Shown here: positions 36,035 through 43,503 of the stretch, in pieces
How the letters are laid out: each line of letters begins with the position of its first letter
Position numbering within the stretch: the stretch's first letter is position 1
Source of the DNA: Rhizobium mayense
GTDB taxonomy: Bacteria; Pseudomonadota; Alphaproteobacteria; Rhizobiales; Rhizobiaceae
Assembly: GCF_030272705.1 (NCBI RefSeq)
Contig: NZ_JARFYM010000030.1
Span: forward strand, 20,657-84,656
Reading direction: 5' to 3'
Length of the DNA: 64,000 bases
Notes under the pieces: model-generated
Databases searched by the model: none
What the model saw: only the letters and a program-made list of their open reading frames with translations
What the model was told of the DNA's origin: nothing
Program-made: the position numbers and the translations under genes

Positions 36035-36041
36035 AGGGCAA

Positions 36042-36518
36042 ATGATGGATGACATCGTGGTGGCCCGCGCCCTGCACGTCCTCTCCGTGATCCATTGGAT
36101 CGGCGGGCTAAGCTTCGTGACATTGGTCGTATTGCCTCTGGCTAGATCGCAGCGGATCGCCGAAGACGCGCTGACGCTGTTTGAAAGCGTCGAACGGCAT
36201 TTTTCGGCACAGGTTCGAGTCTCGGTCCCGCTCGCAGGTGCAACGGGTCTCTGGATGACTTACAGGATGGACCTCTGGGACCGGTTCGCCGATCCGGAAT
36301 TCTGGTGGATGTCGGCGATGTTCGGCGTATGGCTCATCTTCATGCTCATGCTGTTTGCGATCGAACCGCTACTGCATCTGAAATTCGAAAAGAGCGCGCG
36401 GCTAGACCCGAGGGCATCCATCCGCCGTTTGAGCCGTTTGCATGAATTTCTACTGTTGCTCGCGGCCGTCACCGCATTTGGTGCCGTTGCCGGATCTCAT
36501 GGTCTCGTTTTCTTCTGA
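36042..36518 (+). CDS. CopD-like small membrane protein, nar operon
   Basis: A 158-residue integral membrane protein with four predicted helices (about residues 8-30, 62-76, 88-112 and 132-156). Features are RALHVLSVIHWIGGLSFVT in helix 1 and charged His/Arg near membrane ends. The arrangement resembles CopD/DUF2269-type four-helix proteins, some of which bind haem or copper, but I would not assign a cofactor. It lies 7 bases after the DUF2478 gene and 39 before mogA. Confidence 0.7.
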   Translation: MMDDIVVARALHVLSVIHWIGGLSFVTLVVLPLARSQRIAEDALTLFESVERHFSAQVRVSVPLAGATGLWMTYRMDLWDRFADPEFWWMSAMFGVWLIFMLMLFAIEPLLHLKFEKSARLDPRASIRRLSRLHEFLLLLAAVTAFGAVAGSHGLVFF

Positions 36519-36557
36519 CTGCATGCCGGAATTTGTCCGTACTCGGAGGTTGTTCGA

Positions 36558-37079
36558 ATGGTTCGCATTGGAATTCTCACAATATCCGATCGCGCGAGCC
36601 GCGGCGAATATGCCGATCTCGCAGGGCCGGCGATCCGACAATGGTTGGAGCGGGCCATCGTCTCTCCCTGGACAGCTTTGCCGAGAATCGTCCCCGATGG
36701 CTTCGAAAGCGTCCGGCGCGCGCTAATCGACTTCTGCGATCAGGACCGTGTCGATCTGGTGCTGACGACCGGCGGCACCGGGCCGGCGGCGCGCGACGAG
36801 ACACCCGAAGCGATGCATGCTGTGATCGTCAAGGAACTGCCTGGCTTCGGCGAGGTTATGCGACGCGCGAGCTTCGAGACCGTGCCGACGGCAATTCTCT
36901 CGCGCCAGTCGGCCGGCACACGCGGCAGCACCCTGATCGTCAACCTGCCGGGCAAGCCGTCGTCGATCGATCTTTGCCTTGGCACAGTGTTTCCAGCGAT
37001 CCCCTATTGCCTCGACCTGATCGGCGCCGGACGTATCGAAACCGATCCGGCTTTTGTCGCGACTTTCCGCCCCTCATGA
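36558..37079 (+). CDS. mogA: molybdopterin adenylyltransferase
   Basis: Activates molybdopterin by adenylylation before MoeA inserts molybdate. The 173-residue protein starts MVRIGILTISDRASRGEY and has the MogA signatures LVLTTGGTGPAARDETPEA and GTRGSTLIVNLPGKPSSI, including the conserved Asp pair region. Last gene of the nar-moeA-mogA operon; the nnrS gene runs towards it from the other strand, ending 46 bases away. Confidence 0.95.
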   Translation: MVRIGILTISDRASRGEYADLAGPAIRQWLERAIVSPWTALPRIVPDGFESVRRALIDFCDQDRVDLVLTTGGTGPAARDETPEAMHAVIVKELPGFGEVMRRASFETVPTAILSRQSAGTRGSTLIVNLPGKPSSIDLCLGTVFPAIPYCLDLIGAGRIETDPAFVATFRPS

Positions 37080-37125
37080 AATTGGCGTCAGGCCGGCGGC
37101 GTCTTCGCCCAAACGCGTTGCTGGC

Positions 37126-38334
37126 CTACGAACTGCGGCGGGCAAGCAGCAGCATCGGCGCATATTCTAAGCAGAAGAGACCGAATGCCGCGATCCAAAG
37201 AAGGCCGGCGATTGCGTAAATTGAGGTGGCAAAGATTGGCAGAACCTCGGCAAACGGGCGCACGAGGGCTGCCATGACGAGCAGGATATAGGAAGCACTG
37301 GTCAACCACGACGCGGTCAGTGCGCGCCCGGTGTGCCCGCGGCTCGCCCTTGTTATGACCGCGAGCATCATGCAGGCGATGGCTCCGATCGTCAGGACAT
37401 GAAGTACGGAATATTCGTTGAGAATGCCCGCTGCTCCGAGAGCGATAGACGCGAAGCCCAGAGGGAGGAAGCCATAGGCCACATGCAGGATGAGCAGCAG
37501 CTTTTCCCGTCGCACGGTCCAGCCCCGCCACCGCGCCAGACGGACGGCATGGAGCAGGGCCGCTGCGGCAGCGGGCAGGATGGTGAGGGAACTGTCAGGC
37601 AGGGCTGTCCAAAAGGCCAGTGCGGCGACGCCACAAAGAATGGCTATCGTATCGAACCGATTGTAGGGCACCGGGAAATCGACCCTTCCAAAGCGGTTCA
37701 GCCAGTTCCGCGTGAAGCTTGGCAGGATTCGTCCGCCGACAATGGTGACCAAGGCCACGTAGGCGCTGACGGCAAGCCGGACGGCGATGCTGTTGTCAGA
37801 GGCGCCACCGATCACCGAAACGTGGAAAGCGATGTTGGCGATCGATAGCGCCAGCAGGCCGGCAATGACTTTCAGATCTTTCCATTTGCGACCGGCGACG
37901 ACTTCGCTGGCGCAAATGAACAGTAGCGTCGGCAGGAACAGGCTCTCCAGCACGGCCGACGGGACAACACCGGCGAAATCGGGAAAGAGAAGCGCGACTC
38001 TCCCTACACACCAAAGGGAAAAGAGCAGGACAAGCGGCCAGCCTGAGACCGGTAAGCGTCCCGTCCAGTTCGGGACGGCGGTGAGCAGGAAGCCGGCCAA
38101 CACGGCCGAGGAGAAGCCGAAAAGCATCTCATGCGCATGCCAATAAACAGCGCCATAGCTGCCTCCTACCTCAGCGCTCCCCATCAATGACATCATCCAA
38201 ATCGCCATGGCTACGATGGCCCAAAGGCCGGCGCCAAGGAAGAAAGGCCTGAACCCATAGGAGAAGATCACAGGTCCGGTATTTGCGATCCCTCTCGGGA
38301 TCGCCCGGCTTACCTTCTGTTCGACTTTACTCAT
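37126..38334 (-). CDS. nnrS: NnrS family membrane protein
   Basis: A 402-residue protein with about 12 helices of the NnrS family, haem- and copper-containing membrane proteins that protect against nitrosative stress and are controlled by NnrR in denitrifiers. Family motifs: FSYGFRPFFLGAGLWA, YWHAHEMLFGFSSAVLAGFLL, VGGRILPSFTRNWL and the C-terminal His-containing HVLTIGAIACMMLAVITRASRGHTG. The start MSKVEQ is chosen for a GGAG seven bases upstream. It is convergent with mogA and would serve NO generated from nitrite. Confidence 0.93.
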   Translation of the reverse strand: MSKVEQKVSRAIPRGIANTGPVIFSYGFRPFFLGAGLWAIVAMAIWMMSLMGSAEVGGSYGAVYWHAHEMLFGFSSAVLAGFLLTAVPNWTGRLPVSGWPLVLLFSLWCVGRVALLFPDFAGVVPSAVLESLFLPTLLFICASEVVAGRKWKDLKVIAGLLALSIANIAFHVSVIGGASDNSIAVRLAVSAYVALVTIVGGRILPSFTRNWLNRFGRVDFPVPYNRFDTIAILCGVAALAFWTALPDSSLTILPAAAAALLHAVRLARWRGWTVRREKLLLILHVAYGFLPLGFASIALGAAGILNEYSVLHVLTIGAIACMMLAVITRASRGHTGRALTASWLTSASYILLVMAALVRPFAEVLPIFATSIYAIAGLLWIAAFGLFCLEYAPMLLLARRSS

Positions 38335-38425
38335 TTCGTCGCTCCGCAATACTGCTGTCGGCGATCTTTTAAGGCATGGAGCGTCTTCCCTCTTTGTCGG
38401 GACGCAAGCAGCGAGAGGGTATCGT

Positions 38426-38441
38426 CAAGTTAACGAACTTG
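38426..38441. promoter_or_regulatory. dyad upstream of nnrS
   Basis: CAAGTT-AACG-AACTTG, perfect 6-base arms with a 4-base centre, 92-107 bases upstream of the nnrS start. The 4-base spacing is that of Crp/Fnr-family sites, but the half-sites are not the FNR consensus; an NnrR-type regulator is one possibility. Confidence 0.5.
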
Positions 38442-38462
38442 GATCGTCGCCAGGGGCAATTA

Positions 38463-39254
38463 TTAGGCGTAAAACATCTGTCCGCCGCTCCGATAGAGCA
38501 TGTAGGCTGCGACAACGAGGATAAGAGTGGCAAAGAGACTATTCAGCACACCCTTGCGCGCGGCGAGATGTTTGGCCAGAAAGGCGCCGAGCAGTCCGCC
38601 CAAGATGCCGCCGCCGATGAAGATCGCGGCCAGGAGCCAGTCGACATATCCGGATATGGCGTAGTTCACAGCGGTGGTCAATCCGAAGGCCGTCACGGCA
38701 ACGAGGGAAGAGCCGATTGCGTAGAGGATCGGCATGCCCGTGGAGGCGATTAGTCCAGGGACGATGAGAAAGCCGCCGCCTATCCCGAAGAATCCGGAGA
38801 ACGCGCCCGTCAGGCCGCCGAAACCGGCGACCTTCCGTGCGTTCCCTCGCGAACATTGAGCAGCTGGGTCCCCTTGCGCTCCACGCTTGCGGAACATCAG
38901 AGCCCCGACGACGAGCATCAAAAGCGCGAACAGGATGAGCAGCTTCTGTCCGTCCACCATCTTGCCGATGCTCGATCCGAGGAAGGCACCAATAATGCCC
39001 GCGACGCTATAGACGCCGGCACAACGCCATTTGACATTGCCGAGCCTTGCATGACCGACAAGATTAGCCAAGGCATTGGCGGCAACGGCGACGGCGCTCG
39101 TTCCGATCGCCAGGTGGGCGCTTGGGACGCCGACGACATAGACCATTAGAGGCACGGCCAGGATCGATCCACCGCCACCGAACAGGCCGAGCGTGAAGCC
39201 GACCAGTCCGCCGGAGAAGGCCCCGAGACCATATTGCATCAGATCAAGGGTCAT
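38463..39254 (-). CDS. TSUP (TauE/SafE) family permease
   Basis: A 263-residue membrane protein with about eight helices and the two-fold TSUP repeat (GLFGGGGSILAVPLMVYV near the start and FGIGGGFLIVPGLIA in the second half). Family members carry sulfite, sulfoacetate or similar sulfur anions. It is the last gene of the minus-strand sulfur cluster headed by blh and may export sulfite or thiosulfate made by persulfide oxidation. No strong ribosome-binding site marks the start; an ATG 15 bases downstream is possible. Confidence 0.87.
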   Translation of the reverse strand: MTLDLMQYGLGAFSGGLVGFTLGLFGGGGSILAVPLMVYVVGVPSAHLAIGTSAVAVAANALANLVGHARLGNVKWRCAGVYSVAGIIGAFLGSSIGKMVDGQKLLILFALLMLVVGALMFRKRGAQGDPAAQCSRGNARKVAGFGGLTGAFSGFFGIGGGFLIVPGLIASTGMPILYAIGSSLVAVTAFGLTTAVNYAISGYVDWLLAAIFIGGGILGGLLGAFLAKHLAARKGVLNSLFATLILVVAAYMLYRSGGQMFYA

Positions 39255-39320
39255 TGCCGCTGGCCCAGGTCGCCGTCAAGCGGCCCCCGTCTTGAGCGAA
39301 TGTACATGGACTTCTCTTTT

Positions 39321-39761
39321 TCAGTGAGCCTGAAGCGGCGCGTCTCGCCGGGACGAGGCGACGTGGTAGGCGAGCATGCCCACGAGCATCGCCACAGCGA
39401 ATAGGACCGTTTCCCAGCGGCCGGTAACGAGAGATGCGATCGCCGGACCGGGACACAGTCCGACCAGCCCCCATCCAAGACCGAACAGAGCAGCCCCAGA
39501 GACGAGCCTGCCATCGATCGTGCGGCTGGCCGGAACATGGAATTCGCTGTCGAAGGCTGGTCGAATGCGGCGGCGCCGGATGGCGTAGGCGATCGACGAC
39601 GGGATCAAAGCGCCGCCCATGACAAAGGCAAGCGTCGGGTCCCAGGCGCCTGCGACGTCGAGGAAAGCCAGTACACGTCCGGGATTGACCATATCAGATA
39701 CGACCAGTCCGACGCCGAAAAGGATTCCGCAGACGATCGAAACAAGAATGCGTTGGGTCAT
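39321..39761 (-). CDS. YeeE/YedE-type sulfur transporter half (DUF6691-like)
   Basis: A 146-residue, four-helix membrane protein. Features include GILFGVGLVVSDMVNPGRVLAFLD and the conserved LFGLGWGLVGLCPGPAIASL, where a Cys in the GLCPGP motif is typical of YeeE/YedE-type thiosulfate or sulfur carriers. It starts in a TGATG overlap with its partner gene, so the two probably form one split transporter. A reading frame continuing upstream to 40064 is open but lies inside the partner gene and is not used. Confidence 0.88.
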   Translation of the reverse strand: MTQRILVSIVCGILFGVGLVVSDMVNPGRVLAFLDVAGAWDPTLAFVMGGALIPSSIAYAIRRRRIRPAFDSEFHVPASRTIDGRLVSGAALFGLGWGLVGLCPGPAIASLVTGRWETVLFAVAMLVGMLAYHVASSRRDAPLQAH

Positions 39762-40189
39762 CACAGGCCTCCGATCATATGGCGCGTCAGGAAGACCGTG
39801 GCCGCCGCGACGACCATGAAGGTTATCGTCGCGACGATCGAACGTGGTGAAAGCCTTGCCAATCCGCAGACGCCGTGGCCGCTGGTGCAGCCGGAACCAA
39901 GCCGCGTGCCGAAGCCTACCAACAGACCGCCGATGACCAGAAGCAATGGCGAAGATGTGATCGCGAGCTCCGCGTGCCGGATATAGGCGAACGCCATCGC
40001 GCTGCCGCCGAGTATCCCGCCTAGAAATGCGACGCCAAGCGCGCTGATGCCGACGCCCGTCCATCCGAAGGCCGAGGCCGTCAATCCGGATATGCCGGCG
40101 ATGCGGCCGTTGAGCAGCAGGTAGAGGGCGGCGGAAAGGCCGATCAGAAGGCCGCCTGACAGCGGCCAGATGAAGTTGAACTGAGACAT
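39761..40189 (-). CDS. YeeE/YedE-type sulfur transporter half
   Basis: A 142-residue membrane protein with four helices and the strongly conserved segment RLGSGCTSGHGVCGLARLSP, whose cysteines mark the YeeE/YedE sulfur-compound transport family. It is five bases after blh and overlaps the next half-transporter gene. In rhizobia and Agrobacterium these paired genes accompany blh and BigR and are thought to move sulfur species across the inner membrane. Confidence 0.9.
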   Translation of the reverse strand: MSQFNFIWPLSGGLLIGLSAALYLLLNGRIAGISGLTASAFGWTGVGISALGVAFLGGILGGSAMAFAYIRHAELAITSSPLLLVIGGLLVGFGTRLGSGCTSGHGVCGLARLSPRSIVATITFMVVAAATVFLTRHMIGGL

Positions 40190-40194
40190 ATCTG

Positions 40195-41133
40195 TTACAA
40201 CGCGTTGACTGGGATCTTCAGGTACTGGACACCATTGTCCTCAGCGGGAGGCAGCTTGCCCCCGCGCATATTGACCTGCACCGAGGGCAGTATCAGCTTC
40301 GGCATCGCCAGCGCGGCATCCCGATTGTTGCGCATTTCCACGAATTCGTCCTCAGTCACGCCTTGATGCACATGGATATTGCCGGTGCGTTCGGCATCCA
40401 CGGTCGTCTCCCAGGCGTAATCGTCACGGCCCGGGGCCTTGTAATCATGGCACATGAACATGCGTGCCTCGCCCGGAAGTTGGGTCAGGCGCTTGATGGA
40501 GCGATAAAGCGTTCTCGCGTCGCCTCCCGGAAAGTCGCAGCGCGCCGTGCCATAATCCGGCATGAACAGCGTGTCGCCCGGGAAGACGGCGTCGCCGACG
40601 ACATAGGCCAGGCAGGCGGGCGTATGGCCAGGTACATGAAGGACAGTCGCATCCAGATTGCCTATCTTAAACCGGTCGCCGTCCTGGAAGAGCTGGTCGA
40701 ACTGGCTGCCATCCCTTTGAAACTCCGTACCGGCATTGAAGATCTTGCCAAAGACTTCCTGCACGCGAATGATCTCGCAGCCGATCGCAAGCTGGCCACC
40801 GAGCTCGGATTGCAGGAGCGGCGCTGCAGAAAGGTGGTCGGCATGGGCATGCGTCTCGAGCAGCCACTGTACTTCGAGATTTTCGGATTTTACGTAATCA
40901 ATAAGGGCGCGAGCGGACAAATTCGTCGTGCGTCCGGACGCAGGATCGTAATCCAGAACGCTGTCAACGATGGCGCAGGCCTTGGAGCCGGGATCGCGGA
41001 CGACATGGCTGACGGTGAAGGTCGCAGGGTCAAAGAACGACTGGATTACAGGGCGCTGCGCCCGATTTTCGAGTGCGTTGCGGACGATTTCCGAAGCATG
41101 TGAAAGATGCGTATCGGTGATGGAGTCGGACAT
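40195..41133 (-). CDS. blh: Blh-type metallo-beta-lactamase-fold persulfide dioxygenase
   Basis: A 312-residue MBL-fold hydrolase related to ETHE1 persulfide dioxygenases, which oxidise glutathione persulfide to sulfite with a single iron. Metal-site motifs: THAHADHLSA, VPGHTPACLAYVV, FPGDTLFMPDYGT and FMCHDYKAPGRD. The start MSDSITD is preceded by AGGAGG. First gene of a minus-strand operon with two YeeE/YedE-type genes and a TSUP permease, divergent from a peroxiredoxin-bigR pair. Confidence 0.92.
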   Translation of the reverse strand: MSDSITDTHLSHASEIVRNALENRAQRPVIQSFFDPATFTVSHVVRDPGSKACAIVDSVLDYDPASGRTTNLSARALIDYVKSENLEVQWLLETHAHADHLSAAPLLQSELGGQLAIGCEIIRVQEVFGKIFNAGTEFQRDGSQFDQLFQDGDRFKIGNLDATVLHVPGHTPACLAYVVGDAVFPGDTLFMPDYGTARCDFPGGDARTLYRSIKRLTQLPGEARMFMCHDYKAPGRDDYAWETTVDAERTGNIHVHQGVTEDEFVEMRNNRDAALAMPKLILPSVQVNMRGGKLPPAEDNGVQYLKIPVNAL

Positions 41134-41156
41134 GGGTTCCTCCTGTCGATATGCAT

Positions 41157-41195
41157 AAAATACATATTTACAATAAATATGCAAGTGTGTATTTT
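41157..41195. promoter_or_regulatory. AT-rich nested dyad, probable BigR operator
   Basis: Inner perfect repeat CATATTTA-CAA-TAAATATG (41163-41181) nested in an outer pair AAAATACA (41157-41164) and TGTATTTT (41188-41195). It sits in the 127-base divergent spacer between blh and the peroxiredoxin-bigR genes, where BigR of Agrobacterium and Xylella is known to bind an AT-rich palindrome. Confidence 0.75.
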
Positions 41196-41260
41196 TGATA
41201 GTCATGAAACTGAGCCTCTGCTATAGCCATTCAGCGGCTGTTCGACGGAAAGGATTGGCA

Positions 41261-41908
41261 ATGGAGACAGTGAATTCGAATAGGGATGAAGTGCCACAAG
41301 CCCTGCGGATCAACGATAAAGCGCCGGGCTTTACCGCCCGCTCCACGGCCGGTGAGGTATCTCTGGCGACCTATCGGGGGCGTTGGCTTCTGTTTTTCTC
41401 GCATCCGGCCGACTTCACCTCTGTCTGCACCAGTGAACTCATCGCTTTTGCCCGAGCCCAGGAAAAATTCGCCAAGCTGAATTGCGACCTATTGGGACTA
41501 TCGGTTGACAGCCTCTATTCACATGTCGCCTGGCTGCGAGATATCGAACGCAGCTTCGACGTAAAGGTGCGGTTCTCGGTCATCGAGGATTCTGCAATGG
41601 TCATCGCAAGGGCATATGGGATGCTCGACAGGTCCTCGGAAAACAGCGGTACGGTCCGCGCGACCTATGCTATCGATCCGGAGGGCATAATCCGCGCCAT
41701 CGTCTGGTATCCGATGAATGTCGGCCGCTCGGTAGACGAACTTCTGCGCCTCGTCGAGGCCCTGCAGACGTCGGACCGGGAATGTGCGCTGACGCCGGAA
41801 GGCTGGCGGCCAGGTCAACCGCTGATCGAGCCTGCGGCATCCTCCATGGACGACGCCGAGCAGGTGGCCGAAGGCCAGACCTGGTACTATCGGGAGCGCC
41901 GCGCGTGA
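41261..41908 (+). CDS. peroxiredoxin (AhpC/TSA, Prx6-like)
   Basis: A 215-residue peroxiredoxin. The start METVNSNR follows AAAGGA. Peroxidatic Cys56 lies in HPADFTSVCTSE; other cysteines are Cys75 (KLNCDLLG) and one in DRECALTPEGW, the latter at the place of resolving cysteines in Prx6-like archaeal-type enzymes. The C-terminal WRPGQPLIEP and the long tail also fit the Prx6 group. It overlaps bigR by GTGA, so the two are translationally coupled. It may reduce peroxides or persulfides during sulfide stress. Confidence 0.9.
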   Translation: METVNSNRDEVPQALRINDKAPGFTARSTAGEVSLATYRGRWLLFFSHPADFTSVCTSELIAFARAQEKFAKLNCDLLGLSVDSLYSHVAWLRDIERSFDVKVRFSVIEDSAMVIARAYGMLDRSSENSGTVRATYAIDPEGIIRAIVWYPMNVGRSVDELLRLVEALQTSDRECALTPEGWRPGQPLIEPAASSMDDAEQVAEGQTWYYRERRA

Positions 41909-42312
41909 GCGATGTGGCGCTTTTTTCCGACGCGATGCAGGATAAGGCCGCGGAAGCTGCCGACTTCATGCGGCTGTTCGGCACGCCGAGCCGGTTGATG
42001 CTCCTCTGCCATATTGCCCAGAAGGAACGCTCGGTCGGCGAAATACAGGACGAACTGGGCTTCAAGCAGCCCGCACTCTCCCAGCAACTGGCCGAACTCC
42101 GTCAAGCCGGCGTCGTCCGGACACGGCGCGAATCCCGGCAGATCTACTATTCGATTGCCGATGACCGCGTCGCCGTCGTCATGGAGATGCTGATGGAGAT
42201 GTTTTGCGGAACCGTTCCGGCTACTCCCGCGGAAGCTCCTGCCGGCCGCGGCGCCGGGGCCGTTTCACTAGGCGAGATGGCGCGCTGGGCGCGGCTCGAC
42301 AAAACCGATTGA
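41905..42312 (+). CDS. bigR: BigR/SqrR-type ArsR-family persulfide-sensing repressor
   Basis: A 135-residue ArsR winged-helix repressor. The GTG start overlaps the preceding stop and has GGGAG upstream. The HTH is GFKQPALSQQLAELRQAGVV. Two cysteines, Cys35 (LMLLCHIAQ) and Cys101 (MFCGTVP), are 66 residues apart, the same spacing as the disulfide/tetrasulfide-forming pair of BigR and SqrR; arsenic-type CVC metal sites are absent. It should repress the divergent blh operon and its own gene until reactive sulfur links the cysteines. Confidence 0.92.
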   Translation: MSDVALFSDAMQDKAAEAADFMRLFGTPSRLMLLCHIAQKERSVGEIQDELGFKQPALSQQLAELRQAGVVRTRRESRQIYYSIADDRVAVVMEMLMEMFCGTVPATPAEAPAGRGAGAVSLGEMARWARLDKTD

Positions 42313-42459
42313 AACTTCAATCCGGAATTGGGCGACGTAACCCGTGAACATGACACATAGCAAATCGCAAAAGCGATGTCTTATGAAAGCAGATGATGAC
42401 TAGCGCATAAATCTGCGATAGTGTTTGTGCGCTGCACAATCTAAACATGGGCAAGGCCG

Positions 42460-43500
42460 ATGCCGGCAACTGCGAAGGCAATGCAACGGGAGCCACTTCG
42501 CGTCGACCTAGCCCTTCAGGGCGGTGGCGCGCATGGTGCTTTTTCCTGGGGTGTCCTCGATCGTCTTTTGGAGGAGCCATGGCTGCTGATCGAGGGGATT
42601 TCGGGCACCTCGGCCGGAGCCATGAACGCGGTGGTCATGGCGCACGGCTATACCGCCAACGGCGCCGAAGGCGCTCGCGAGGCGCTGGAGGCATTCTGGC
42701 GCACAGTATCCGAGGCGGCGCGCTTCAGTCCCTTTCGACGCGGTCCCCTCGATTTCCTGCTCGGTCGCTGGACGCTCGACCACTCGCCGGTTTTCGTGGC
42801 GATGGACATGATGGCGCGTGTATTCTCGCCCTACGATCTCAATCCTGCCGCCTCCAATCCGCTGCGCGCCATATTGGCGGAAACCGTCGATTTCGAGCGG
42901 CTTGCGGCCAGTCCAATCAAGCTGTTCGTAACGGCAACGAATGTCCGCACCGGCCGGGGCCGCATTTTCCGCAACGGCGAGCTGACCCCGGACGTGCTAC
43001 TTGCTTCGGCATGCCTGCCGACCCTGTTTCAAGCCGTCGAGATCGATGGCGAAGCCTATTGGGATGGCGGCTATGCTGGCAATCCAACGATCACGCCGCT
43101 GGCCCGCGAATGCACATCGCAGGACACCATCCTCGTGCAGATCAATCCGGTTGAAAGGCCGGGCACACCTCGGTCCGCGCGTGAGATCCTCAATCGCCTC
43201 AACGAAGTCTCTTTCAACGCAGTCCTTCTGAAGGAACTGAAGATGATCGCTCTGCTCCGGAAGGTCGCGCAGCTGGATGACGAAGAGGGCGCGCGCTGGG
43301 CATCGATGCGCATCCACCGGGTCGCGAGCGAGCTCATGACCGACCTCGGCTACTCGTCAAAACTCAATGCGGAATGGGAGTTTCTGACCATGCTGCATAA
43401 GGAGGGGCGCAGGTCCGCCGATGCATTCCTAAGCGCTCATGGTGGCGATCTCGGCAGCCGCTCGTCGCTTGATCTCGATATCTTGCTGGAAGGGGTCTGA
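42460..43500 (+). CDS. patatin-like phospholipase
   Basis: A 346-residue Ser-Asp dyad hydrolase of the patatin family. The oxyanion loop GGGAHG (21-26), nucleophile Ser51 in GTSAG and Asp202 in DGG are all visible, so it should be active on acyl lipids or related esters. There is no signal peptide, so it is cytoplasmic. It precedes the GntP-family permease gene by three bases. In rhizobia, similar patatin genes accompany 3-hydroxybutyrate metabolism, so a role with polyhydroxybutyrate or hydroxybutyrate is possible. Confidence 0.87.
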   Translation: MPATAKAMQREPLRVDLALQGGGAHGAFSWGVLDRLLEEPWLLIEGISGTSAGAMNAVVMAHGYTANGAEGAREALEAFWRTVSEAARFSPFRRGPLDFLLGRWTLDHSPVFVAMDMMARVFSPYDLNPAASNPLRAILAETVDFERLAASPIKLFVTATNVRTGRGRIFRNGELTPDVLLASACLPTLFQAVEIDGEAYWDGGYAGNPTITPLARECTSQDTILVQINPVERPGTPRSAREILNRLNEVSFNAVLLKELKMIALLRKVAQLDDEEGARWASMRIHRVASELMTDLGYSSKLNAEWEFLTMLHKEGRRSADAFLSAHGGDLGSRSSLDLDILLEGV

Positions 43501-43503
43501 AAG

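Noticed and set aside
39762..40064. longer N-terminus for the second YeeE/YedE half gene
   Set aside because: The extension has no hydrophobic character of the family and lies wholly inside the partner gene; TGATG coupling explains the shorter start.
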